A stretch of DNA of 48,629 nucleotides from Clostridia bacterium (GCA_017474205.1 JAFVID010000096.1:1-48629); one strand, 5' to 3'. Counted from the stretch's first letter, positions 34,960 through 43,751 are shown. Numbers and translations: made by a program. The notes: generated by a model not told the origin, from the sequence alone.

Positions 34960-35032
34960 AACCCATTGTGAAATGATATAGGTGGAAAAGTATGGATTTG
35001 TCCACCGCCAATATGAAAAGGAGTGTCCCTTC

Positions 35033-35845
35033 GTGGCATACAAAAACCTTGTTGACCTACATATTCATACCGACAATTCCGACGACGGTTTTGACCCCGT
35101 TTCTTTAATGGGGGAATATGCAATAAAGAGCAATTTGGTGGTCGCCGCAATTACCGACCATTGTGAATGTAATCGTTACAAAAAAGACGGTTTCGATAAA
35201 ACCATCCGCCAAAGTTTTGATATATCAATCGCTGAGAAAGAAAACTTAAAAGATAAGATTAAACTTATTGCAGGAATGGAATTAGGTCAGGCAATGCAAG
35301 CGCTTCCCGAAGCCGAAGATGCCCTTGCCGCTCGAGATTATGACTTTGTAATCGGCTCTCTTCACAACGTTGCAGGGGAAGAAGATTTCTGGAAGGTTGA
35401 CTACAAAACAAGGGATGCAGGAAAACTCCTTCACCGTTACTACGATGAACTTTTAGAACTTTTAGAATGGGGTAAGTTTGATACTTTAGCCCATATAAAT
35501 TATCCTTTAAGATATATTATCGGTGTAGAACATATTGATCTTAATCTTGCCGAATACGAAACCCAAATAGATGACGTACTTAAACTCGTTATAAGCAAAA
35601 ACAAAGCCCTTGAGGTTAACACTTCAGGACTTCGCCAACCTTATGGAAAACTTATCCCCGACGTGGATATTTTATCTCGTTTTAAGGAACTTGGCGGTAA
35701 ATACGTAACCATCGGTTCCGATGCTCACCACTACTACGACGTAGGGGCAGGAATAACCGAAGGATTAGATGCTATTAAACAAGCGGGATTTGATGAAATT
35801 ACATACTTCGAAAATAGAACTCCCGTAATGCTTAAGATAGAATGA
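35033..35845 (+). CDS. PHP-domain phosphoesterase, HisJ-like
   Basis: 270 aa. PHP metal motifs are visible: DLHIHTDNSDDG (residues 8-19), ITDHCECN, GMELGQ, IGSLHN, LAHINYP and the C-terminal IGSDAHH. This is the histidinol-phosphate phosphatase (HisJ/HisK) type, but no other histidine genes are near, so another phosphate ester is possible. GTG at 35033 is chosen because AAGGAG (35018-35023) stands nine bases before it and PHP proteins usually begin just before the first motif; a GTG at 34982 would add 17 residues and lacks a good site. Followed by an Lrp-type regulator. Confidence 0.82.
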   Translation: MAYKNLVDLHIHTDNSDDGFDPVSLMGEYAIKSNLVVAAITDHCECNRYKKDGFDKTIRQSFDISIAEKENLKDKIKLIAGMELGQAMQALPEAEDALAARDYDFVIGSLHNVAGEEDFWKVDYKTRDAGKLLHRYYDELLELLEWGKFDTLAHINYPLRYIIGVEHIDLNLAEYETQIDDVLKLVISKNKALEVNTSGLRQPYGKLIPDVDILSRFKELGGKYVTIGSDAHHYYDVGAGITEGLDAIKQAGFDEITYFENRTPVMLKIE

Positions 35846-35874
35846 TTATGAATTTATTTTAGGAGGAATGCTCT

Positions 35875-36357
35875 GTGAATAAGAAGATTTTAGATTTACT
35901 TTGTGAAAATGCCCGTTATTCAAACGATGAAATAGCGGTTATGTTAGGCGTCAGCGCCGATGAAGTTAAAGCGGCGATTGCCGAAATGGAAGCGGCGGGA
36001 ATTATTTGCGGATATACCACCCTTATAAACTACGAAAAAACCGAAAATGAAGATGTTACTGCACTTATTGAACTTAAGGTAACACCTCAGCCCGATGCAG
36101 GTTTTGAAGATATTGCCAAGAAGATAAAAGAATTCAAAGAGGTAGAAAGTGTATCCCTTATGTCGGGCGGCTTTGACTTTGCCGTAACCGTTAAGGGTGC
36201 AAACCTTCGTGACGTTGCAATGTTTGTTGCAAAACGTCTTTCCACATTAGAGGGAGTTCTTTCTACCGCTACCCACTTTGTACTTCGTAAATATAAAGAT
36301 ATGGGCGTTGACCTTGCTGAAAAGTCAGCAAACGACAGGAGAGTGATGCCGTTTTGA
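35875..36357 (+). CDS. Lrp/AsnC-family regulator
   Basis: 160 aa. N-terminal winged HTH (about 1-50: ILDLLCENARYSNDEIAVML) and a C-terminal RAM effector domain (about 65-140) with the SVSLMSGGFDFAVTV strand, typical of amino-acid-responsive Lrp proteins. GTG start with AGGAGG (35861-35866) eight bases before. Its TGA overlaps the TTG start of an aminotransferase, so it probably senses an amino acid linked to that enzyme. Confidence 0.9.
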   Translation: MNKKILDLLCENARYSNDEIAVMLGVSADEVKAAIAEMEAAGIICGYTTLINYEKTENEDVTALIELKVTPQPDAGFEDIAKKIKEFKEVESVSLMSGGFDFAVTVKGANLRDVAMFVAKRLSTLEGVLSTATHFVLRKYKDMGVDLAEKSANDRRVMPF

Positions 36358-37523
36358 AGAATGTAAGTGAACTTCTAAATCCCACGGTTGTCAACATTAA
36401 ACCGTCGGGAATAAGAAAATATTTCGATATTGCCGCCCAAATGGATGACGTAATATCCTTGGGTGTTGGCGAACCCGATTTTCCCACCCCTTGGCACGTT
36501 CGTCAGGTAGGTATTAAAAGTATTGAAGATGGTTGCACCTTCTACACCGCAAACTCAGGCCTTATGGAACTTCGTGAAGAAATTTGCAACTATCTTAAAA
36601 GACGTTTCTCGGTGGAATACAAACCCGAGTCTGAAGTCCTTGTAACCGTAGGCGGTTCCGAAGCAATTGATGGTTTCTTCCGTTCGGTTGTAGCAATTGG
36701 GGATGAGGTTATTATTCCTGAACCCAGTTTCGTTTGCTATGCACCCTTAGTTACCCTTTGCGGTGGTATTCCCGTTCCCGTAGAAACCTACGAAAAGGAT
36801 GAATTTTGTCTCGACCCCGAAGTATTAAAGAGCAAAATTACATCTAAAACCAAAGCCCTTGTGCTTCCTTTCCCCAATAACCCCACCGGTGCGGTTATGA
36901 GCAGAAAGCAACTTGAAGATATTGCCGAGGTTATTAAAGATACCGACATTTTGGTCATTTCGGATGAAATCTACGGTGAACTTACCTATACCGAAGAAGG
37001 TCACGTCTCCTTCCCCTCTATCCCCGGAATGTGGGAAAGAACGGTGCTGGTAAGCGGATTCTCAAAAGCATACTCCATGACCGGTTGGCGTTTAGGATAT
37101 GCCTGCGGTCCTAAAGAGATAATTGCTCAAATGACCAAAATACATCAGTTTGGTATTATGAGTGCCCCTACCACCGCTCAGTATGCCGCTATTGAAGCAC
37201 TTAAAAACGGCGATGAAGATATAGCCAAAATGAGGGCAGAATATGACCGCCGCCGTAAACTTGTGGTAAACGGTTTCCGTTCTGTGGGAATGGACTGTTT
37301 TGAACCGAGAGGTGCTTTCTACGTTTTCCCAAGTGTTAAGAAATTGGGAATGACGTCCGAAGAATTTTGTCAACGTCTTTTAGAAAGTAAGCACGTTGCG
37401 GTTGTCCCCGGTGATGCCTTTGGCAAAAGCGGACAGGGCAATATAAGGGTATCCTATTCCTATTCTGTAAAACATCTTAAAACTGCTCTTGAAAGAATAG
37501 GCGAATTTATAAAAGAATTATAA
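36354..37523 (+). CDS. Class I/II PLP-dependent aminotransferase
   Basis: 389 aa fold-type I enzyme. NNPTGA (Asn175), DEIYGEL (Asp204, Tyr207), SGFSKAYSMTGWRLGY (PLP lysine Lys238) and the C-terminal NIRVSYS (arginine for the substrate carboxylate) are all present. Likely an aspartate/aromatic or broad amino-acid transaminase. The start is TTG at 36354, overlapping the regulator's stop (TTGA), with GGAG about 12 bases upstream; no ATG fits. Its link to an Lrp-type gene is common in Clostridia and suggests amino-acid-dependent control. Confidence 0.9.
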   Translation: MKNVSELLNPTVVNIKPSGIRKYFDIAAQMDDVISLGVGEPDFPTPWHVRQVGIKSIEDGCTFYTANSGLMELREEICNYLKRRFSVEYKPESEVLVTVGGSEAIDGFFRSVVAIGDEVIIPEPSFVCYAPLVTLCGGIPVPVETYEKDEFCLDPEVLKSKITSKTKALVLPFPNNPTGAVMSRKQLEDIAEVIKDTDILVISDEIYGELTYTEEGHVSFPSIPGMWERTVLVSGFSKAYSMTGWRLGYACGPKEIIAQMTKIHQFGIMSAPTTAQYAAIEALKNGDEDIAKMRAEYDRRRKLVVNGFRSVGMDCFEPRGAFYVFPSVKKLGMTSEEFCQRLLESKHVAVVPGDAFGKSGQGNIRVSYSYSVKHLKTALERIGEFIKEL

Positions 37524-37546
37524 TTGCTTTATTGAGGAGTATTGTA

Positions 37547-38419
37547 ATGCGAGTTGTTGTTAAAGCGCCTGCGAAGGTGAATTTGAGTTTAGACATAACG
37601 GGAACGAGGGAAGACGGCTATCACTTACTTAAGACCGTTATGCAGTCAATCGATTTGTGCGACGTCGTAACGGTCTCAGACGACGGAAAAGAAGGTAGCG
37701 GTATAACCGTTATTTGCGATGAGGACGTCCCCACCATTGAAAAAAATATCGCCTATAAAACAGTAGAGGCATATTTTGAAGCGGTGGAAAAGGAAATCCC
37801 CGACGTAACCATTAAAATCAAGAAGAAGATACCTATTGCCGCAGGCCTTGGCGGAGCAAGTGCCGATGCCGCTGCGGTACTTATGGCTCTTGATAAAATT
37901 TTTGATTATCCCCTCACCGATGATGAAATGCTTGAACTTGCCACCTCTATTGGTGCGGACGTACCTTTCTGTATGTGCGGAGGCACCGCGGTTGCCGAAG
38001 GTATAGGCGGACTCATTAGTCCTTTGCCCGATATGCCCGAATGTTATCTTGTTCTTTGTAAACCCTGCAATAAAACCTCTACTGCCGAAATGTATCGCCT
38101 TTACGATAAAAAGGGCAGTACAAAAACCGTTGAGGTTGAAGATATGATAGATGCTATCTGCTCTGCCGATTTGGAGGGTATAGGAGATACAATGGGTAAC
38201 GTTTTTGAGGAACTTTACGGCGTAGATATGTACGACGACATCCGCAAAATTATGAAAGAAAACAACGCCCTCGGTATGGGACTTACAGGCAGTGGCCCCA
38301 CCTACGTAGGACTTTTTGAGAATAAGTCCGATGCATCCGACTGTGTGTCCGACCTCAAAAAAGAATACGACGATGTGTATCTTACCGAACCCTTAAACAG
38401 CGGTTGTTACATCGACTAA
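37547..38419 (+). CDS. ispE: 4-diphosphocytidyl-2-C-methyl-D-erythritol kinase
   Basis: 290 aa GHMP kinase. KAPAKVNLSLDI at 6-17 (catalytic lysine region), the ATP loop PIAAGLGGASADAA at 96-109, and GLTGSGPTYVGLF near the C terminus fit IspE. It phosphorylates CDP-ME in the MEP isoprenoid pathway, for which ispG and dxr are also in this window. ATG at 37547 has GAGGAG (37534-37539) seven bases before it. Confidence 0.94.
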   Translation: MRVVVKAPAKVNLSLDITGTREDGYHLLKTVMQSIDLCDVVTVSDDGKEGSGITVICDEDVPTIEKNIAYKTVEAYFEAVEKEIPDVTIKIKKKIPIAAGLGGASADAAAVLMALDKIFDYPLTDDEMLELATSIGADVPFCMCGGTAVAEGIGGLISPLPDMPECYLVLCKPCNKTSTAEMYRLYDKKGSTKTVEVEDMIDAICSADLEGIGDTMGNVFEELYGVDMYDDIRKIMKENNALGMGLTGSGPTYVGLFENKSDASDCVSDLKKEYDDVYLTEPLNSGCYID

Positions 38420-38432
38420 ATGAGGTAACGAA

Positions 38433-39236
38433 ATGAAAAATATATTCAAATATTTAGTTCTCACACTTTGCATTATTTCTCTTTTATCCTTTGTAGGATG
38501 CGGTGAGGATACCAAAACTACGTCGGATGACTCTTCATCAAAAGTATCATCCAACCAAACAACAAGCAATAACAAAATGGAGGATTCCACTATGATTAAC
38601 AATTTTGACCAATTTGCAAAACCTCAAAAAGGTGATGAAGTAGCAGTGCTTCACACCACCGAAGGTGATATTTTTATCCGCCTTTTCCCCGAAATTGCAC
38701 CCAAAGCGGTAGAAAACTTCAAAGGACTTATTAAAAAAGGTTACTACGACGGAATTATCTTCCATCGTGTTATTGAAGACTTTATGATTCAAGGTGGCGA
38801 CCCCACCGGCACAGGTATGGGTGGCGAAAGTTTATGGGGCGATAAATTCGAGGATGAGTTTACCAAAAGTGCCTTCAACTTCCGTGGCTCTCTTGCTATG
38901 GCAAATGCAGGTCCCAACACCAATGGTAGCCAATTCTTCATCAACCAAGCAGGCCCCCAAGCAGGTGTAACAGGAGAAATGTATAAGGCATATATTTACC
39001 AAAATGGCTACAATATCACTGGTATAGCTGATGAAGTATTTGAAACCTATGCAAAGGTGGGAGGAAACTTCCATCTCGACGGTGCATTGAGCCCCAACGG
39101 CAGAGGTCATACCGTATTCGGTCAAGTCTATGAAGGTATGGACGTTGTAGATAAAATTGCTAATGCACAAGTAGGCGCAAACGACAAACCCATTGAAACC
39201 ATCTCTATCAAAACTGCAGAGATCATTAAATACTAA
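38433..39236 (+). CDS. Cyclophilin-type peptidyl-prolyl isomerase lipoprotein, copy 1
   Basis: 267 aa. Signal peptide with lipobox LLSFVGC (Cys at about 23), a Ser/Asn/Thr-rich linker (about 30-50), then a cyclophilin domain with [34 protein letters not shown] and HTVFGQVYEGMDVVD, which supply the active-site Arg, Phe, Gln, and His. An insertion of about 50 residues between the QFFI strand and the HTVFG strand enlarges the domain. Membrane-tethered outside chaperone for secreted proteins. Paralogous to the next gene. Confidence 0.92.
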   Translation: MKNIFKYLVLTLCIISLLSFVGCGEDTKTTSDDSSSKVSSNQTTSNNKMEDSTMINNFDQFAKPQKGDEVAVLHTTEGDIFIRLFPEIAPKAVENFKGLIKKGYYDGIIFHRVIEDFMIQGGDPTGTGMGGESLWGDKFEDEFTKSAFNFRGSLAMANAGPNTNGSQFFINQAGPQAGVTGEMYKAYIYQNGYNITGIADEVFETYAKVGGNFHLDGALSPNGRGHTVFGQVYEGMDVVDKIANAQVGANDKPIETISIKTAEIIKY

Positions 39237-39254
39237 TATTCGGAGGCAATTATA

Positions 39255-40007
39255 ATGAAAAAAATTCTTGCCCTTTCCCTTGTTCTTTCTTTGTGTTTTT
39301 GCTTTGTCTTGAGCGGATGCGGGAAGGATGACAAAACCGATTTCAGTAAACTTGGTATGCAGTTTGAAATGCCCACCGAGGGTGAAGAAATCGTTATTCT
39401 TCATACCAATATGGGTGATATTAAAATCCGCCTTTTCCCCGAATACGCTCCCAAAGCGGTAGAGAACTTCAAAACTCACGCCAAAAATGGATATTATGAC
39501 GGACTCACATTCCACCGTGTAATCAATGACTTTATGATTCAAGGTGGCGACCCCGATGGAACAGGTTCAGGGGGGAAAAGTATCTGGGGTTCTGCCTTTG
39601 AGGATGAATTCACAGGCAATCTCCTTAATTTCCGCGGATCTCTCGCTATGGCAAACAGCGGTGTAAATACCAACGGAAGTCAGTTCTTTATTAACCAAAG
39701 CAAACCTAAAAATAATGCAAGTCTTTTGAAAAACAGGGCAATAGCATCTAAAAATGCGAACGGTGATAAAGCAACACCTCATCCTGATTTGATCCCCGAT
39801 GCAGTTTACGATATGTATGCCGAAAAGGGCGGTAATATCCACCTTGACGGTCCCCTTCGTAAAGAGGGCGGTCATACCGTATTTGGTCAAGTTTTTGAGG
39901 GAATGGACGTTGTGGATGCAATCGCAGGTGTAAGTGTTGATTCAAACGATAAACCCCTCTCTGATGTAATTATTAAAACCGCAGAAGTTACCACCTATAA
40001 AAAGTAA
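39255..40007 (+). CDS. Cyclophilin-type peptidyl-prolyl isomerase lipoprotein, copy 2
   Basis: 250 aa. Lipobox VLSGC after an 18-residue hydrophobic signal, short linker, then a cyclophilin domain with [34 protein letters not shown] and [15 protein letters not shown]. It lacks the long Ser/Asn-rich spacer of copy 1 and has a differently sequenced insert (about 150-200, Lys/Asn-rich). The shared insertion point and active sites indicate a tandem duplication. CGGAGG precedes the ATG. Confidence 0.92.
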   Translation: MKKILALSLVLSLCFCFVLSGCGKDDKTDFSKLGMQFEMPTEGEEIVILHTNMGDIKIRLFPEYAPKAVENFKTHAKNGYYDGLTFHRVINDFMIQGGDPDGTGSGGKSIWGSAFEDEFTGNLLNFRGSLAMANSGVNTNGSQFFINQSKPKNNASLLKNRAIASKNANGDKATPHPDLIPDAVYDMYAEKGGNIHLDGPLRKEGGHTVFGQVFEGMDVVDAIAGVSVDSNDKPLSDVIIKTAEVTTYKK

Positions 40008-40021
40008 AAACAAAGGATTTT

Positions 40022-40050
40022 TTCGCAAGGATATAACCTTGTGTTAAAAT
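40022..40050 (+). promoter_or_regulatory. Probable promoter for the NifU-like/GGGtGRT pair
   Basis: TTCGCA (40022-40027), 17-base spacer, TAAAAT (40045-40050) with extended -10 TG at 40042-40043. A small CGCAAGG/CCTTGTG hairpin overlaps the spacer. Confidence 0.5.
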
Positions 40051-40086
40051 ATAAAATCGTTCAAAATCTCGAAAGGAGTAAATTTT

Positions 40087-40779
40087 ATGAACTACACCCA
40101 CGAAGTGGAAAAAATGTGTCCTGTGGCCAAAGGCCCTCATCATGGACCCGCACCCATTCCCGAAGAGGGCAAATGGGTAAAATCCTATCAAATCAGTGAT
40201 ATCAGTGGTTTGTCCCACGGTATCGGCTGGTGCGCACCCCAACAAGGTTGCTGCAAATTGACCTTAAACGTTAAGGATGGTATCATCGAGGAAGCTTTAG
40301 TTGAAACCCTCGGATGCTCCGGTATGACCCACTCTGCTGCTATGGCAGCCGAAATTCTTCCCGGTAAAACCCTTCTCGAAGGTCTCAACACCGACCTCGT
40401 ATGCGACGCTATCAACGTTGCAATGAGAGAAATCTTTAAACAACTTGCATACGGTCGTACCCAATCTGCATTCTCTGAAGATGGTCTTCCCATCGGTGCA
40501 GGTATGGAAGACCTTGGTAAAGGTCTCCGTTCACAAGTAGGTACTATGTTCTCCACCAAATCCAAGGGCGTTCGCTATATGGAAATGGCTGAAGGTTACA
40601 TTACCAAAATGGCTCTTGATGAAAATAACGAAGTTATCGGTTATCAATTCATCCGTCTTGGCAAAATGTTAGAAGATATCCGTCACGGTGCAGAACCTGC
40701 CGAAGCATTGGCAAAGAACACCGGTACTTATGGTCGCTATGATGATGCTGCCAAGTACATTGATCCCCGTGAAGAGTAA
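40087..40779 (+). CDS. NifU-like iron-sulfur scaffold family protein
   Basis: 230 aa. Cysteines at 11, 49, 55, 56 and 77 include GWCAPQQGCC and ETLGCSGM, the latter like the first conserved cysteine of IscU/NifU N-terminal domains. The protein is longer than IscU and lacks the full canonical ligand spacing, so it is a relative rather than a housekeeping scaffold. GAAAGGAG precedes the ATG. It is always read here with the GGGtGRT gene 14 bases downstream, and both use the C-ending, CCC-rich codons of highly expressed genes. Role unknown; cluster or metal handling is inferred. Confidence 0.75.
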   Translation: MNYTHEVEKMCPVAKGPHHGPAPIPEEGKWVKSYQISDISGLSHGIGWCAPQQGCCKLTLNVKDGIIEEALVETLGCSGMTHSAAMAAEILPGKTLLEGLNTDLVCDAINVAMREIFKQLAYGRTQSAFSEDGLPIGAGMEDLGKGLRSQVGTMFSTKSKGVRYMEMAEGYITKMALDENNEVIGYQFIRLGKMLEDIRHGAEPAEALAKNTGTYGRYDDAAKYIDPREE

Positions 40780-40793
40780 GGAGGAATTGGATA

Positions 40794-41798
40794 ATGGCTA
40801 ACAATGTAAAATTTGAAGGTAAAGAAAGAAGAATGGCTAAAATCGAGGCCTGTCTTGCCGAATACGGTTTGGAAAGCTTAGAAGCAGCCCGTGATCTTTG
40901 CCTCTCTAAAGGAATCGACGTTGATGAGATTGTACGCGGAGTACAACCCATCGCTTTTGAAAACGCTGTTTGGGCATACACCCTCGGTGTAGCTATCGCC
41001 CTCAAAAAAGGCATCACCGATGCTTCTGATGCCGCTGCTGCAATCGGTATCGGTCTTCAAGCATTCTGCATTCCCGGTTCTGTTGCTGAACAACGTCAGG
41101 TTGGTCGCGGACACGGTAACCTCGGTGCAATGCTTCTTAAAGAAGAAACCAAGTGCTTCTGCTTCCTCGCAGGACACGAATCCTTCGCCGCTGCAGAAGG
41201 TGCTATCGGTATTGCACGTACCGCAAATAAAGTTCGTAAAGAACCCCTTCGCGTTATCCTTAATGGTCTCGGCAAGGATGCTGCATACATTATCTCCCGT
41301 ATCAATGGCTTTACCTATGTAAAGACCGAATACGATTTCTTCACCGGCGAACTTAAGGTTCTTGAAGAAAAAGCATTCTCTAACGGAGATAAATCCAAGG
41401 TTCGTTGCTATGGTTCTAACGACGTTCTCGAAGGCGTTGCAATCATGCAAAAAGAAGGTGTTGACGTTTCCATCACCGGTAACTCCACCAACCCCACCCG
41501 TTTCCAACATCCTGTTGCAGGTACCTATAAGAAATGGGCTATCGAGAACGATAAGAAATACTTCTCTGTTGCATCCGGTGGCGGTACCGGACGTACCCTC
41601 CATCCCGACAATATGGCAGCCGGCCCCGCTTCCTACGGTCTTACCGACACAATGGGAAGAATGCACGGTGATGCTCAATTCGCAGGTTCTTCTTCCGTTC
41701 CTGCCCACGTTGAGATGATGGGACTTATCGGTATGGGTAACAACCCTATGGTTGGTGCTACCGTTGCTTGTGCCGTTGCAGTCGCCCAAGCAAAATAA
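40794..41798 (+). CDS. GGGtGRT protein of unknown function
   Basis: 334 aa. The naming motif GGGTGRT lies at 262-268, followed by LHPDNMAAGPASYG. Small-residue-rich segments (81-100, 130-145, 305-334) suggest a Rossmann-like or ligand-binding core; Cys20, 36, 92, 121, 123 and 205 are possible metal or cluster ligands. I know the family name but no established activity. Pairing with the NifU-like gene and strong codon bias suggest an abundant anaerobic enzyme or carrier. AAGGAGG precedes the ATG. Confidence 0.85.
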   Translation: MANNVKFEGKERRMAKIEACLAEYGLESLEAARDLCLSKGIDVDEIVRGVQPIAFENAVWAYTLGVAIALKKGITDASDAAAAIGIGLQAFCIPGSVAEQRQVGRGHGNLGAMLLKEETKCFCFLAGHESFAAAEGAIGIARTANKVRKEPLRVILNGLGKDAAYIISRINGFTYVKTEYDFFTGELKVLEEKAFSNGDKSKVRCYGSNDVLEGVAIMQKEGVDVSITGNSTNPTRFQHPVAGTYKKWAIENDKKYFSVASGGGTGRTLHPDNMAAGPASYGLTDTMGRMHGDAQFAGSSSVPAHVEMMGLIGMGNNPMVGATVACAVAVAQAK

Positions 41799-41831
41799 CT
41801 AACTGATATATAACGACTAGTTGATAAATAA

Positions 41832-41865
41832 AAAAGGACTTGGAATTTCCAAGTCCTTTTGTTTT
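41832..41865. terminator. Bidirectional terminator after the GGGtGRT gene
   Basis: AAAAGGACTTGGA (41832-41844) pairs with TCCAAGTCCTTTT (41848-41860) around ATT, followed by GTTTTT on +; on - it runs into TTTTTTATTTATC, ending the leader-B gene. The 13-mer ACTAACTGATATA sits just before it at 41798-41810. Confidence 0.88.
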
Positions 41866-41877
41866 TGTAATTGTGTG

Positions 41878-42441
41878 TTATAGACCTAATAACTGCTTTT
41901 TCTTTTGGTCAAATTCTTCTTGTGTGATAATACCACTGTCAAGTAAGTCTTTGTATTTCTTTAATTCATCGGCATTACTGGGTCTATGTATATTGTTTAT
42001 TACTTGTGATACATCTTTTTCAGTTTTTGGAACAACAGATCGTTTTATAAAACTTAAAATACAAACACCAAACATTAAAAAGATTAACACCCAAAATGTT
42101 TGACTTGCCTGTACAACATCTATGTGATTTGTACATTGATGTGTACCTGTCATTACTATACAACCAAACCAAATTCCAACTATAGTTAATATAGGAAGAG
42201 AAACATGCCAAAAACTATCTTTTAAACTATTGTTTTTAACAATAGAAACCAAACACAATATTATTGTTGCCAAAATAAAAGCAATTATTATTAATCCTAT
42301 TGGAAGAATCGTATCTGTTGCTAATCCCATATAACTAAATGAGTGGCAATTTTTACATGAGAATGCTCCATCACCAAATAATGTTGCAAATGTAGTAAGT
42401 AAAACTATAATCTCAATAACGTTTAAAATTCTTTTTTTCAT
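41878..42441 (-). CDS. Four-helix membrane protein with C-terminal SHOCT-like domain
   Basis: 187 aa. Hydrophobic helices at about 6-23, 43-66, 78-98 and 113-131; a Cys-rich outside loop (FSCKNCHSF, THQCTNH) could bind metal or form disulfides. Residues about 157-187 (ADELKKYKDLLDSGIITQEEFDQKKKQLL) match the SHOCT short helical domain found at the ends of many bacterial membrane proteins. GAAAGGG precedes the ATG. It lies 66 bases after the terminator of leader B, with no obvious promoter between. Codons are A/T-rich (proline CCA, CCT, CCA, CCC). Function unknown. Confidence 0.72.
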   Translation of the reverse strand: MKKRILNVIEIIVLLTTFATLFGDGAFSCKNCHSFSYMGLATDTILPIGLIIIAFILATIILCLVSIVKNNSLKDSFWHVSLPILTIVGIWFGCIVMTGTHQCTNHIDVVQASQTFWVLIFLMFGVCILSFIKRSVVPKTEKDVSQVINNIHRPSNADELKKYKDLLDSGIITQEEFDQKKKQLLGL

Positions 42442-42507
42442 TTAATTTTCCCTTTCAAAATGGTTTTTTCGGTGCCTATTTTTATCCTATATATGTTTTC
42501 CCCTCCT

Positions 42508-42684
42508 AAAAACAAAAAAGTGTGTGCAACCGAAGTCACACACACCGAAAAATGCGACTCGCGATTGCTACCACACAACATTTTCTACTAATACACAAAG
42601 TATGCGAAAATAGAGTCTGCATTTTTACCAAGAGATAAAAATACACACCTTGCATATTAGTAAATATTAAAATGTTATGTGGTA
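42508..42684 (-). ncRNA. Structured leader RNA, element B (second copy of element A)
   Basis: Minus strand, from about 42684. P1: 42684-42669 with 42584-42569, 16 bp with one U-G. P2: 42662-42646 with 42602-42586, 17 pairs with several G-U. P3: GUAUUUUUA (42644-42636), loop UCUCUUGG, UAAAAAUGC (42627-42619). A core with GACUC (42617-42613) is followed after P1 by GAGUC (42560-42556) and GCAUUUUU (42555-42548), which can pair with the core. Terminator: GUGUGUGU (42545-42538), loop GACUUCGGUU, GCACACAC (42527-42520), UUUUUUGUUUUU. Stem sequences of P1 and P2 differ from element A while pairing is kept; loop UUGG, the core and the terminator are conserved. Confidence 0.75.
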
Positions 42685-42691
42685 TGCCTTT

Positions 42692-42720
42692 ATTATAGCA
42701 CCAGCGCAAAAGAAAAGCAA
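42692..42720 (-). promoter_or_regulatory. Promoter of leader element B
   Basis: Minus strand: TTGCTT (42720-42715), 17-base spacer, consensus TATAAT (42697-42692) with extended -10 TG. Expected start near 42685, at the first base of P1, exactly as for element A. Confidence 0.7.
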
Positions 42721-42773
42721 TAATTTTTCCTCATTTTATCTTCTTTAATAATGTCCTTTCGCTCTCTAAAATG

Positions 42774-42802
42774 TTGACACGCTATAATTTTTGTTGTATA
42801 AT
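42774..42802 (+). promoter_or_regulatory. Perfect consensus promoter for the cdsA operon
   Basis: TTGACA (42774-42779), 17-base spacer, TATAAT (42797-42802): both hexamers and the spacing match the sigma-A consensus exactly. Confidence 0.88.
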
Positions 42803-42875
42803 ATACTAAATATTGTAATGTGGTGTAAAATGCAACTAATGTGTCTTTGACCGTTAGTTTTGCGGAGGTGCATTT

Positions 42876-43751
42876 ATGTTAAAGAGAATAATAAGTGCGG
42901 CAATCGGTATTGCACTTTTTGTTACCGTTTTGTTGGTAAGTGATGAATTTAACTACTTCTTTAATGGCATTATAAGTATAATGGCCATTATATCGGTGTG
43001 GGAAATTTTCCACGTTACCAAATACATCGAAAATAAGGCATTACTTATTGTAAGTATGGTGTTTGCGGCATCGGTGCCCTTCTTTAGAATGCCCTATTTT
43101 AATATGACAAGCAAGGCCGCTTGTTTTATCTACGTTGTGGTGCTCTTTGCGGTGATGATATTTGACCGCAAAAAGGTGAAAATCGAGCAAATTGGCTTGG
43201 TATTTATGCTTTGCACCCTTATTCCCTTTGCGTTTTCCACCCTTATCTACGTTAGAGATATGGGATTTAGATATCAATATGGAATGAGCCGTCGCGACGG
43301 TGTATTCCTTCTTCTTCTTTGCTGTGCAGGCGCTTGGATGGCCGACACAGGCGGATATTTTGTAGGTAGATTTTTAGGTAAACACAAACTCGCCCCCACC
43401 ATTAGTCCTAAAAAGACGGTTGAAGGATTTATCGGCGGTATTGTGGTTGATATTATCTCCCTTATGGCAGCAGGTCTTATTTATGAAACTTGGTTCGCAG
43501 GCGGAGATATTAAAGTGAACTATGTGCTTCTTGGAATTATGGGTGCTGTTACCGCTGTAATGGGCACTTTGGGAGACCTGTCCGCATCCTTTATTAAGCG
43601 TTCCTGCGACGTTAAAGATTTCGGCAACATTATGCCCGGACACGGTGGTGTTCTTGACCGTTTCGACAGTGTAATGCTTGTTGCCCCCACGGTATATCTT
43701 TTTGTAGAGGTATTCCAACCCTCACTTTGGCCTTTGATAGTAAGAGGATAA
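42876..43751 (+). CDS. cdsA: Phosphatidate cytidylyltransferase
   Basis: 291 aa with about seven or eight membrane helices. The CDS signature SFIKRSCDVKDFGNIMPGHG followed by GVLDRFDS sits near 235-265, with the aspartates that bind metal and CTP. It makes CDP-diacylglycerol for phospholipid synthesis. GGAGGTG precedes the ATG. First gene of cdsA-dxr-rseP-cysE-cysS; the usual frr-uppS genes are not directly upstream. Confidence 0.93.
   Translation: MLKRIISAAIGIALFVTVLLVSDEFNYFFNGIISIMAIISVWEIFHVTKYIENKALLIVSMVFAASVPFFRMPYFNMTSKAACFIYVVVLFAVMIFDRKKVKIEQIGLVFMLCTLIPFAFSTLIYVRDMGFRYQYGMSRRDGVFLLLLCCAGAWMADTGGYFVGRFLGKHKLAPTISPKKTVEGFIGGIVVDIISLMAAGLIYETWFAGGDIKVNYVLLGIMGAVTAVMGTLGDLSASFIKRSCDVKDFGNIMPGHGGVLDRFDSVMLVAPTVYLFVEVFQPSLWPLIVRG

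Larger units (their letters stand above)
42442..42875. other. 434-base intergenic region holding leader B and two divergent promoters
   Basis: From left: 66 bases between the SHOCT gene and the leader terminator, including an unused AGGAGG (42502-42507) with no start codon after it; leader element B (42508-42684); its promoter (42692-42720); about 50 bases of T-rich sequence with no recognisable feature; the consensus cdsA promoter (42774-42802); and a 70-base cdsA leader with no clear structure. Confidence 0.7.

Noticed and set aside
34982-35032. Earlier GTG start for the PHP protein
   Set aside because: The extra 17 residues are atypical and overlap a small hairpin; the GTG at 35033 has AAGGAG at good spacing.
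42499-42507. AGGAGG after leader B as a working ribosome site
   Set aside because: No ATG, GTG or TTG follows at usable distance; the SHOCT gene has its own GAAAGGG site 60 bases on. It may be a remnant of the arrangement seen in element A.
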